Assembly: GCA_947631865.1 (NCBI GenBank)
Contig: CANRNF010000023.1
Location: 1-38,507, forward strand
Source of the DNA: an uncultured Oscillospiraceae bacterium
Lineage (GTDB): Bacteria; Bacillota; Clostridia; Oscillospirales; Oscillospiraceae
Direction: 5' to 3'
DNA: 38,507 nt
In this document: in pieces, positions 31,738-38,507 of the stretch
Numbering within the stretch: the stretch's first letter is position 1
Layout of the letters: the number at the start of each line of letters is the position of its first letter
Program-made: the position numbers and the translations under genes
The notes under the pieces: model-generated
The model's input: only the letters and a program-made list of their open reading frames with translations
Database searches by the model: none
What the model was told of the DNA's origin: nothing

Positions 31738-33249
31738 ATGGTAACGAACGTACTGGACTATCTGGACGCATCCGCCGCCCGCTTCCCGGACAAGATCGCC
31801 TTCGGCGGGGACAAGTCCGCCCTCACCTTCGCCCAGCTGCGGGATATGGCCCGCCGGGGCGGGACGTATCTGGCCGGGCGCATCGGCATGAACGAACCCG
31901 TGGCGGTGTTCATGGAGAAGACGCCGGAGTGTCTCGCCGCCTTCTTCGCGGCGGTGAGCGCCGGGTGCTTTTACGTGCCACTGGACACCAAGATGCCCGC
32001 GGAGCGGATCAAGCTCATCTTCGACACCCTCCGCCCGGCGTTCGTGTTCTATGACGAGAAGAACGCCGAGGCGGCGAAAGCCGTGGCAGGGAGCGCCGGC
32101 TGCGCCCTCTTCAGCGAGGCGGTGAAGACGGAAGCGGACAGCGGGAAGCTCTCCGCCATCCGGGCCGCCCACGTGGACACGGATCTGCTGTACGTTCTGT
32201 TCACCAGCGGCTCCACCGGCGTGCCCAAGGGGGTCACCATCAGCCACCGGTCCATGGTGGACTACGCCGACTGGCTCCATGAGGCGCTGGACATAGACGA
32301 GCACTGCGTGCTGGGCAACCAGGCCCCCTTCGTCTTCGACAACTCCACATTGGACATCTACTCCACCCTCAAAAACGGGTGCACCACATGGATCATCCCC
32401 AAGAAGTGCTTCACCTTCCCCAAGACCATGATGCAGTTCCTGCGGGAGCACGGGATAGACACCATCTTCTTCGTGCCCTCCGCCCTTATCTCCATCGCCA
32501 ACTCCGGCATATTGGACACGGACCCGCCCACCCAATTGAAGCGGGTCTACTTCTGCGGCGAGGTCATGCCCAACCGGCAGCTCAACATGTGGCGGCGGGC
32601 GGTGCCGGGGGCCAAGTACTGCAACATGTACGGCCCCACGGAGATCACCGACGTGTGCGCCTATTACATCGTGGACCGGGAATTCGAGGACGACGACCCC
32701 CTCCCCATCGGCAGGGCATGCGAGAACAGCCGCATCCTGCTTCTGAACGACGAGGACAAGCTGGTTGGCCCCGGGGAGACCGGGGAGCTGTGCGTGCTGG
32801 GGACGTGCCTGTCCCTGGGCTACTACAATAACCCCGCCCAGACGGAGAAGGCCTTCGTCCAGAACCCCCTGAACGCCCTCTTCCACGAGCGGATGTACCG
32901 CACCGGCGACCTGGCCCGGTACAACGAGCGGGGGGAGATCATGTTCCAGGGCCGGAAGGACTTCCAGATCAAGCACCAGGGCTGCTACCGCATCGAACTG
33001 GGCGAGATCGAGACGGCGCTGCTGGCCGACCCCGGGGTGTCCAACGGCTGCTGCCTGTTCGACGAGGCCAAGGACGAGATCGTGTGCGTGTACATGGGCG
33101 CGTCCGAGCCGGGGGACCTGGCGAAAGCCCTGGCCGTGAAGCTGCCCAGCTACATGATGCCCAACCGGTACGTGAAGCTGGACAGGCTCCCCATGACCAT
33201 CAACGACAAAATAGACCGGGTGACCCTCCGGAAGACCCACATCGGATGA
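31738..33249 (+). CDS. stand-alone amino-acid adenylation enzyme (DltA-like)
   Basis: A 503-residue ANL-superfamily enzyme, close in length to DltA. Adenylation core motifs are A3 LFTSGSTGVPKGV near 155-167, A5 NMYGPTEITD near 296-305, A7 YRTGDLARYNERG near 386-398, A8 RKDFQIKHQGCYRIELGEIE near 405-424, and A10 Lys in MTINDKIDR near 487-495. It should activate an amino or other carboxylic acid with ATP. DltA loads D-Ala on the carrier DltC, but no dltB, dltC or dltD is here and no carrier domain is fused, so the substrate and acceptor are open. AAGAGG precedes the ATG. Its stop overlaps the epimerase ATG (ATGA). Confidence 0.85.
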   Translation: MVTNVLDYLDASAARFPDKIAFGGDKSALTFAQLRDMARRGGTYLAGRIGMNEPVAVFMEKTPECLAAFFAAVSAGCFYVPLDTKMPAERIKLIFDTLRPAFVFYDEKNAEAAKAVAGSAGCALFSEAVKTEADSGKLSAIRAAHVDTDLLYVLFTSGSTGVPKGVTISHRSMVDYADWLHEALDIDEHCVLGNQAPFVFDNSTLDIYSTLKNGCTTWIIPKKCFTFPKTMMQFLREHGIDTIFFVPSALISIANSGILDTDPPTQLKRVYFCGEVMPNRQLNMWRRAVPGAKYCNMYGPTEITDVCAYYIVDREFEDDDPLPIGRACENSRILLLNDEDKLVGPGETGELCVLGTCLSLGYYNNPAQTEKAFVQNPLNALFHERMYRTGDLARYNERGEIMFQGRKDFQIKHQGCYRIELGEIETALLADPGVSNGCCLFDEAKDEIVCVYMGASEPGDLAKALAVKLPSYMMPNRYVKLDRLPMTINDKIDRVTLRKTHIG

Positions 33250-34364
33250 GCGGCCCGGTGAAGCTGCTGGCCGTGTTCGGCACCCGGCCTGAGGCGGTGA
33301 AGATGGGCCCGCTGCTGGCGGAGCTCCGCCGCCGGGAGGCGTTCCAGGTGCGGGTATGCGTCACGGGCCAGCACCGCCAAATGCTGGACCCGGTGCTCCG
33401 GGTGTTCGGCGTCACGGCGGACCACGACCTGGATATCATGCGCCAGGGGCAGAGCCTCTTTGACGTGACCGAGGCGGTGCTCCGGGGCATGGAGCGGGTG
33501 CTGGCCGAGGAGCGGCCGGATATGGTCCTGGTCTACGGGGACACCGCCACCGCCTTCGCCGGGGCGCTGGCCTCCTTTTATAAAAAGGTGCCTGTGGCCC
33601 ACGTGGAGGCGGGCCTTCGGACCTATGACCTGTCCCGGCCCTGGCCGGAGGAGATGTACCGCCGGGCGGTGACGCTCATGAGCGCGGTCCACTTCGCCCC
33701 TACCAAAGAGGCAAGGGACAACCTGCTGCGGGAGGGCGTGGACGCCGGGCGGATATACGTCACCGGCAACACCGCCATAGACGCCTTGGCGACCACGGTC
33801 AAGAGCGATCATGCAAACCCCATACTGGATTGGGCGGCGGGCAGCCGCCTGGTGCTGGTGACCGCTCACCGGCGGGAGAACCTGGGCGCGCCCCTGGAGG
33901 GGATGCTCCGGGCCATCCGCCGGGCGGTGGAGGAGCGGCCGGACGTGAAGGCGCTGTACCCGGTGCACCTGAATCCCGCCGTGGGCGAGACGGCCCACGC
34001 CGTGCTGGACGGGTGCGCGCGTATCCGGCTCACCGGGCCCCTGGAGCCGGTGGAGTTCGCCAACATCATGGCCAGAAGCTACCTGGTGCTCACGGACTCC
34101 GGCGGCCTCCAGGAGGAGGCGCCCAGTTTGGACGTGCCCGTGCTGGTCATGCGGGACGCGACGGAGCGGCCCGAGGGCGTGGCCGCCGGGACGCTGCGCC
34201 TCGCGGGCACCACGGAGGCGAGCGTCTATGCCGCCCTCACCTCCCTGCTGGACGATCCCGCCGCCCACGAGGCCATGGCCCGGGCCGTGAACCCGTACGG
34301 GGACGGCCATGCCAGCCGCCGCATCGCTGACGGCCTGGAGAAATATTTCGAGACGAGGCGATAG
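33246..34364 (+). CDS. wecB: UDP-N-acetylglucosamine 2-epimerase (non-hydrolysing)
   Basis: A 372-residue enzyme of the WecB/MnaA family. It shows AVFGTRPEAVKMGPL near residues 9-23, VTGQHRQML near 40-48, GDTATAFAG near 97-105, AHVEAGLRTYDL near 118-129 with the next PEEMYRR, TAHRRENLG near 206-214, and TDSGGLQEEA near 285-294. It interconverts UDP-GlcNAc and UDP-ManNAc, a precursor of teichoic acid linkage units and capsule sugars. It starts at the ATG at 33246, overlapping the adenylation gene's stop by 4 bp, so the frame starting further upstream is not real. Confidence 0.96.
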   Translation: MSGPVKLLAVFGTRPEAVKMGPLLAELRRREAFQVRVCVTGQHRQMLDPVLRVFGVTADHDLDIMRQGQSLFDVTEAVLRGMERVLAEERPDMVLVYGDTATAFAGALASFYKKVPVAHVEAGLRTYDLSRPWPEEMYRRAVTLMSAVHFAPTKEARDNLLREGVDAGRIYVTGNTAIDALATTVKSDHANPILDWAAGSRLVLVTAHRRENLGAPLEGMLRAIRRAVEERPDVKALYPVHLNPAVGETAHAVLDGCARIRLTGPLEPVEFANIMARSYLVLTDSGGLQEEAPSLDVPVLVMRDATERPEGVAAGTLRLAGTTEASVYAALTSLLDDPAAHEAMARAVNPYGDGHASRRIADGLEKYFETRR

Positions 34365-34366
34365 AG

Positions 34367-34945
34367 ATGGAACTGCTGCATGGGTCCCCGGCGGATATGT
34401 CCGGCCGGGAGCCGGCGGAGGTCCGGGCATACGAGCTGCTGGACGAATTGGGGATAGACTTTTACCGCACCGACCACCCGGATACCCCCGCCACCACTAT
34501 GGAGGTCTGCGCCCAGGTGGACGCCATCCTGGACATACATATCTGCAAGAACCTGTTTCTCTGCAACCGCCAGCAGACGGACTTTTATCTGCTCATCATG
34601 CCCGGAGACAAGATATTCAAGACGAAGGAGCTGAGCCACCAGCTGGGCGTGAGCAGGCTCTCTTTCGCCGACGGGGAGCATATGGCGCGGTATCTGGGAG
34701 TCTCCCCCGGGAGCGTGACGGTGCTGGGGCTGATGAACGACGCAGAGAAGCACGTGCGGCTCATCATTGACGAGGACGTGCTGAAGGAGGAGTGGTTCGG
34801 CTGCCACCCCTGCCGGAACACCAGCTCCGTCAAGTTCCGCACCAAGGACCTGACGGAAAAACTCCTGCCCGCCCTGGGCCATGAGCCCACCATCGTGCGT
34901 CTCACGGGCGGGGACGCATCCGACGGACAGGCGAAAAGCGAATAA
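34367..34945 (+). CDS. YbaK/ProX-type aminoacyl-tRNA deacylase (PrdX-like)
   Basis: A 192-residue protein of the prolyl-tRNA-synthetase-associated editing family. It has FYRTDHPDTPATTMEVCAQVD near 26-46, ICKNLFLCNRQQTDFYLLIMPGDK near 61-84 with the conserved catalytic-type Lys, LGVSPGSVTVLGLMNDAEK near 108-126, and CHPCRNTSSVKFRTKDL near 145-161. Relatives (ProX, PrdX, YbaK) hydrolyse mischarged Ala- or Cys-tRNA(Pro). Its start follows the epimerase stop by 2 bp. It is the last gene before a strong terminator at 34965. Confidence 0.92.
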   Translation: MELLHGSPADMSGREPAEVRAYELLDELGIDFYRTDHPDTPATTMEVCAQVDAILDIHICKNLFLCNRQQTDFYLLIMPGDKIFKTKELSHQLGVSRLSFADGEHMARYLGVSPGSVTVLGLMNDAEKHVRLIIDEDVLKEEWFGCHPCRNTSSVKFRTKDLTEKLLPALGHEPTIVRLTGGDASDGQAKSE

Positions 34946-34964
34946 CAGGAAGTAATCCTATAGG

Positions 34965-34998
34965 AAAATAGGGACGGCTGCTGCCGTCCCTATTTTTT
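34965..34998 (+). terminator. Rho-independent terminator after the deacylase gene
   Basis: AAAATAGGGACGG pairs with CCGTCCCTATTTT around CTGCTG, followed by TTCC; six T run at 34993-34998. It ends the cvpA-like operon. Confidence 0.95.
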
Positions 34999-35123
34999 CC
35001 TGTAAATGGTAGTATTTGGTTGACATATAATTTGAAATACACAAAATTAGCCTACGCTAAAATACAGATTATTGAAAAATGCACAAATACCATACAACTT
35101 TTTGGATTTTTTCTAAAAATCGG

Positions 35124-35153
35124 TTGAAAGTAGACTCTCCGTAATGATATAGT
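35124..35153 (+). promoter_or_regulatory. promoter of the tripartite transporter operon
   Basis: TTGAAA (35124-35129), 18 bp and TATAGT (35148-35153), 60 bp before tctC. The preceding 120 bp are clearly AT-rich. Among them TTGACATATAAT (35019-35030) packs -35- and -10-like hexamers without a spacer, and GGTAGTATTTGG faces CAAATACCAT at 35006-35096; these could be regulator sites, unproven. Confidence 0.6.
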
Positions 35154-35212
35154 ACCATCAAGAAAGAACTCCCCTATCCCTTGAAAATTTTATTTATGAA
35201 GGAGACACAAAC

Positions 35213-36187
35213 ATGAAAAAGCGTTCCATCCGCCGTCTGTGCCTGGTCCTGGCGCTGGTCATGGTGCTGGGCATCTCCGGCGCCACCTCCGCTTTCGCCG
35301 CCGAGACCTGGACCGTCACCTGCCCCTATGCCGCTTCCGGCGTCGCCGCCGTGGTGAGCAACAAGGCCGCAGAGAAATCCGTCGAATATTCCGATAGCAT
35401 CACCCTGGTCGCCGAGGCGATCCCCGGCGGCGAGGCCACGATGAACACCTGGATCCTGGACCACACGGCCAACGATCCCAACCTGGTGTTCGTGGGCGAG
35501 GGCGTGCTGTCCATCACCGCGCTTCTGGACCCGGCCAAGCTGCAGTTCGATTATGAGGACCTGGCCTATGTGGAGAACCTGTACTCCTCCATCTTCGTCA
35601 TGTCCGCGGACGCCAAGCTGGAGATCAACAACATCGACGACCTGAAGGCCTATGTGGCCGAGGCCGACGAGATCTCCGTGGCCACCAACGGCGCCACCAG
35701 CTCCGAGGCGTTCCTGGTCGCCGCTCTGTTCGGCTCCATGGAGGCCGGCGACAAGCTGAAGCTCGTCCCCTATCAGTCCGCTGCCGAGGCCGCCCAGGCT
35801 GTCTCCAAGGGCGAGACCGATTTCGCCGTCTCCCACCAGTCCCAGATCCTGGAGGCCTATAACCAGGGGGCCGTCACCGTGGTCTGCGCCTTCGACGGCG
35901 AGGACCTGGAGAGCGAGTACTTCGGCACTGTCGAGGGCGTGGGCAAGTATGGCTATCCCTACTTCCGCAACCGCTGCCCCATCATGGCCGCTGCCGGCAC
36001 CGATGAGGAGAAGATCGCCGAGCTGAAGGAGCTCTATGACGAGATCCTGGCCGACGAGGAAGTGGTGGAGTGGCTGCACGAGACCATGCTCCTGGAGGTG
36101 GACCCCCTGACCAAGGAAGAGCTGGAGGAGCACTTGGCGAACGTGAAGAGCATCGCGGAAGAGTATATGGACGTTGTGGTCGGCTGA
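35213..36187 (+). CDS. tctC: tripartite tricarboxylate transporter substrate-binding protein
   Basis: A 324-residue exported binding protein with signal peptide 1-29 (LVLALVMVLGISGATSAFA). It has the TctC/Bug fold features: VTCPYAASGVAAV after the signal, a ligand-loop region LVAEAIPGGEATMNTW near 64-80, and the second lobe with ISVATNGATSSEAFLVAALFG near 152-172 and KGETDFAVSHQSQILE near 200-215. It captures a carboxylate, often a di- or tricarboxylate, for TctAB. It has GAAGGAG before the ATG. No lipobox Cys is seen, so how it is held at a Gram-positive surface is unclear. Confidence 0.9.
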   Translation: MKKRSIRRLCLVLALVMVLGISGATSAFAAETWTVTCPYAASGVAAVVSNKAAEKSVEYSDSITLVAEAIPGGEATMNTWILDHTANDPNLVFVGEGVLSITALLDPAKLQFDYEDLAYVENLYSSIFVMSADAKLEINNIDDLKAYVAEADEISVATNGATSSEAFLVAALFGSMEAGDKLKLVPYQSAAEAAQAVSKGETDFAVSHQSQILEAYNQGAVTVVCAFDGEDLESEYFGTVEGVGKYGYPYFRNRCPIMAAAGTDEEKIAELKELYDEILADEEVVEWLHETMLLEVDPLTKEELEEHLANVKSIAEEYMDVVVG

Positions 36188-36200
36188 ACCAATCCTGAGA

Positions 36201-36235
36201 GGGGAATGGGTGGAATGCCCATTCCCCTTTCTTTT
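36201..36235 (+). terminator. intercistronic terminator or attenuator after tctC
   Basis: GGGGAATGGG pairs with CCCATTCCCC around TGGAATG, followed by TTTCTTTTG. Between the binding protein and the membrane genes it may lower expression of tctBA relative to tctC, a common arrangement. Confidence 0.8.
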
Positions 36236-36259
36236 GTTTGAAAAGGAGCATCTGGTGAA

Positions 36260-36766
36260 ATGATGGATAAGATCTATGTTCGGCTGGACGCGCTGGGGGA
36301 AAAACTGAAGACAAAAGAATGCCGCATCCCGGTGAATCTCGCGGTGGGTGTGGTGTTTTTCCTGTTCTCCGCCGTGATCCTGCTGACCATGCCGCAGCAG
36401 GTGGCCATATCGGAGAAGGACGTGGTCAACGGCCGCGCGTTCCCCAAGCTGCTGATGGGCGTGATGATGTTCTGCTGTGTCCTGCTGGCCGCCAAGGATA
36501 TCTATAAACTGGTGAAAAAGCAGCCCATCGAGTGGAAGACCCTGAATCTGCTGGTGGAGATCAAGGCGCTGGTCATTCTGGGGATCCTGCTCATCACCTA
36601 CGTCCTTTGGCGGGCGTCGGGCTACTTTGTGCTGGGCGCGGTGTTCTGCGCACTGGCCTTTCTGATCTATTTCCGCTGCAAAAAGCCCAGTTATTACGCC
36701 ATCACGGTGGGTATGGCCGTGGGCATCTGGGCCGTGTTCCGCTTCCTGCTGAACGTGCGGCTGTAA
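36260..36766 (+). CDS. tctB: tripartite tricarboxylate transporter small membrane subunit
   Basis: A 168-residue TctB-like protein with four TM helices: about 25-45, 68-85, 107-127 and 130-165 (possibly split). NGRAFPKLLMGVMMF near 57-71 matches the family pattern around the second helix. It works with TctA as the membrane part of the transporter. The ATG at 36260 lies 11 bases after AAGGAG; a second ATG follows directly. It is 13 bp ahead of tctA. Confidence 0.88.
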   Translation: MMDKIYVRLDALGEKLKTKECRIPVNLAVGVVFFLFSAVILLTMPQQVAISEKDVVNGRAFPKLLMGVMMFCCVLLAAKDIYKLVKKQPIEWKTLNLLVEIKALVILGILLITYVLWRASGYFVLGAVFCALAFLIYFRCKKPSYYAITVGMAVGIWAVFRFLLNVRL

Positions 36767-36779
36767 AGGGGGAATAACG

Positions 36780-38291
36780 ATGCTGCAATATATCGCGCCC
36801 GCCAGCGGGCTGCTGTTCACGCTGCAAAACATCCTCTGGATCAACATAGGCGTGTTCATCGGCGCGGTCTTCGCCGCCATACCCGGCCTGACGGTCGTTC
36901 TGTGTGTGATCCTGTTTCTGCCTTTGACCTACTCTCTGTCGGCCATCCCCGGCATGATGTTCCTTCTGGGCATCTACTGCGCCGGCGGCTACGGGGGCAG
37001 CGTCTCGGCCATCCTCATCAATACCCCCGGCACGCCCCACGCCGCCGCCACCATGCTGGACGGACACCCCCTGTCCAAGGCGGGACGCACCAAGGCGGCG
37101 CTGAAGATCGCCCTGTATGCCTCCACCTTCGGCGGCATCTTCTCCGCCCTGGCTCTGCTGTTTTTGGGACCCCAGGTGGCGAAGCTGGCCGCCCAGCTGG
37201 GCACGCCGGAGTACTTCATGGTGTGCGTGTTCGGCCTCACCATCATCGCCGGCGTGTCCGGCAAGAGCATAATCCGGGGCGTCATCGCCGCCTGCCTCGG
37301 CCTTCTCATCTCCTGCATCGGCTCAGACCCCATGACCAGCTACGACCGGTTCACCTTTGGCATCCGGCGGCTCTACCTGGGTCTGGACGTGGCGGTGTGC
37401 CTCATCGGCCTGTTCGCTTTGGTGGAGATCGTCTCCCGGGCGGAGCAGAAGCCCGACGCGCTGCACATGGACGCCCGGAAGATGCGTGACAACGGCACCA
37501 TCACCAAGGAGGAGTACAAGCGCCTGGTCCGGCCCACGCTCATGGGCTCCCTCATCGGCGTGATGGTGGGCATCATCCCCGGCACCGGCGCCTCCGAGGC
37601 CAGCTGGTTCAGCTACAGCCAGGCCAAGAACATGTCCAAGCACAAGGAGGAGTTCGGCAACGGCTCCGTGGAGGGCATCGCCGCGGCGGAGTCCGCCAAC
37701 AACGCCGTCACCGGCGCTACGCTGATCCCCCTGCTGACCCTGGGCATCCCCGGGGACGGCACGGTGGCCATCATGCTCTCGGCGCTGATGATCAACGGCC
37801 TGAACCCGGGCCTCTCGCTGTTCACCACCCAGGGCGACATCATGTACGCCATCATGCTGGGCCTCATCTTGGTGAACATCTTTATGCTCCTGCAGGGCAA
37901 GATTTTGACCCCCATCTTCGCCAAAGTCGTGTCCATCCCCCAGGAGATACTGACCCCCATCATCGTCATCTTCTGCTTCGCCGGGGCCTACTCGGTGAAC
38001 AAGAACTATTTCGACGTGTGCGTGGCGCTGGTGTTCTGCGTGCTGGCCTGGATACTCAGGAAGCTGGATATGCCCCCGGTGCCCATCCTGCTGGGCCTGG
38101 TGCTGGGCAAGATGACCGAGACCAACTTCCGCCGGGCGCTGCTCATCTCCAACGGCAGCCCCAAGATCTTCGTCAGCAGCGTCTACTGCTGGATCTTCAT
38201 CGGCCTGATCGTGCTGGCGGTGGGTACCATCCTCCGCAATCAGATCAAGGAGAAAAAAGCGCGCGCCGCATCGGTTTCCAAGGAGGAATGA
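36780..38291 (+). CDS. tctA: tripartite tricarboxylate transporter large membrane subunit
   Basis: A 503-residue, about 12-helix permease. The TctA signature is clear in IGAVFAAIPGLTVVLCVILFLPLTY near residues 26-50, the conserved GGSVSAILINTPGTPHAAAT near 72-91 and the second-half repeat GIIPGTGASEASWFSY near 264-279 and LIPLLTLGIPGDGTVAIML near 312-330. These two PG-rich loops form the substrate/ion sites in the family. AAGGGGG precedes the ATG. The sulfatase gene begins one base after its stop. Confidence 0.96.
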   Translation: MLQYIAPASGLLFTLQNILWINIGVFIGAVFAAIPGLTVVLCVILFLPLTYSLSAIPGMMFLLGIYCAGGYGGSVSAILINTPGTPHAAATMLDGHPLSKAGRTKAALKIALYASTFGGIFSALALLFLGPQVAKLAAQLGTPEYFMVCVFGLTIIAGVSGKSIIRGVIAACLGLLISCIGSDPMTSYDRFTFGIRRLYLGLDVAVCLIGLFALVEIVSRAEQKPDALHMDARKMRDNGTITKEEYKRLVRPTLMGSLIGVMVGIIPGTGASEASWFSYSQAKNMSKHKEEFGNGSVEGIAAAESANNAVTGATLIPLLTLGIPGDGTVAIMLSALMINGLNPGLSLFTTQGDIMYAIMLGLILVNIFMLLQGKILTPIFAKVVSIPQEILTPIIVIFCFAGAYSVNKNYFDVCVALVFCVLAWILRKLDMPPVPILLGLVLGKMTETNFRRALLISNGSPKIFVSSVYCWIFIGLIVLAVGTILRNQIKEKKARAASVSKEE

Positions 38292-38292
38292 C

Positions 38293-38507
38293 ATGCCTTA
38301 CAATATCGTATTTTACTTCACCGACCAGCAGCGCTGGGACACCTGCGGCTGCTTCGGTCAGCCCTTGAATATCACCCCCAACCTGGATAAGCTGGCGGCG
38401 GAGGGCGTGAAGTTCGACAACGCCTTCTCTCCCCAGCCGGTGTGCGGCCCCTGCCGGGCCCTGTTCCAGACCGGCCGCTATCCCACGGAGACGGGCTGCT
38501 TCCGCAA
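38293..38507 (+). CDS. sulfatase, N-terminal part (cut by window edge)
   Basis: The first 71 codons of a type I sulfatase. YNIVFYFTDQQRWDTCGCFG (3-22) holds the metal-binding Asp residues in the usual DQ motif. NLDKLAAEGVKFDNAF is typical, and VCGPCRALFQTGRYP contains the C-x-P-x-R signature (CGPCR), so the active-site Cys would be turned to formylglycine by an anaerobic maturase (anSME), which must be encoded elsewhere. No signal peptide is present, so it is cytoplasmic. AGGAGG lies six bases before the ATG. It sits one base after tctA, so it is probably cotranscribed with the transporter. The rest lies outside the window. Confidence 0.92.
   Translation, partial: MPYNIVFYFTDQQRWDTCGCFGQPLNITPNLDKLAAEGVKFDNAFSPQPVCGPCRALFQTGRYPTETGCFR

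Noticed and set aside
1-38507. CRISPR array
   Set aside because: No evenly spaced short direct repeats with unique spacers were seen; the repeats found are few, long and hairpin-forming, and lie in separate gaps.

Overview
The window looks like a chromosomal piece of a high-GC, Gram-positive gut Clostridium relative, most likely Oscillospiraceae (the Flavonifractor/Lawsonibacter/Oscillibacter neighbourhood). The reasons are strong AGGAGG ribosome-binding sites, TTGNNN-N17-TATAAT promoters, Bce-type peptide-resistance genes, a DUF6034-like protein beside a two-component system, and GC-rich coding with many hairpin-forming intergenic repeats. Genus is an inference; there is no rRNA to decide it.

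Layout. 1-139: a probable IS3-like end sitting inside a dispersed repeat. 163-3791 (minus): response regulator, histidine kinase and secreted DUF6034-like protein. 3929-5218 (minus): a lipoprotein serpin. 5308-10513 (minus): a Bce-like module of response regulator, intramembrane-sensing kinase, ABC ATPase, FtsX-type permease and small lipoprotein, with a BceR-type box before the ABC genes. 10827-11411 (minus): cytidylate-kinase-like protein. 11605-14424 (plus): an unusual restriction-modification operon. It holds an adenine methylase fused to one target-recognition domain, then a winged-helix ORF and an HNH nuclease frame separated only by an 8-T tract. 14509-20190 (plus): tRNA-Leu(UAG), pheS, pheT, trmB and a membrane acyltransferase.

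20320-24311 (plus): an MMPL transporter translationally coupled to a secreted Leu/Gly heptad-repeat protein. 24359-24825 (minus): a RelE-type toxin-antitoxin pair whose toxin has an in-frame TAG. 24960-25802 (minus): a tyrosine-recombinase-like protein lacking catalytic residues. 26047-29646 (minus): a 1199-residue cell-surface protein. Its only visible promoter lies between two 26-bp inverted repeats, directly next to a broken tyrosine recombinase gene, which looks like a promoter inversion switch. 31032-34945 (plus): CvpA-like protein, stand-alone adenylation enzyme, UDP-GlcNAc 2-epimerase and a PrdX/ProX-like tRNA deacylase. 35213-38507 (plus): a TctC-TctB-TctA tripartite tricarboxylate transporter followed by a Cys-type sulfatase cut by the window edge.

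The most interesting signals are: (1) the compact methylase-TRD / winged-helix-HNH system with a possible homopolymer switch on the nuclease; (2) the apparent invertible promoter of the surface protein with its decayed recombinase; (3) a family of intergenic hairpins whose stems change in a compensatory way between copies; and (4) the serpin beside the peptide-resistance module.
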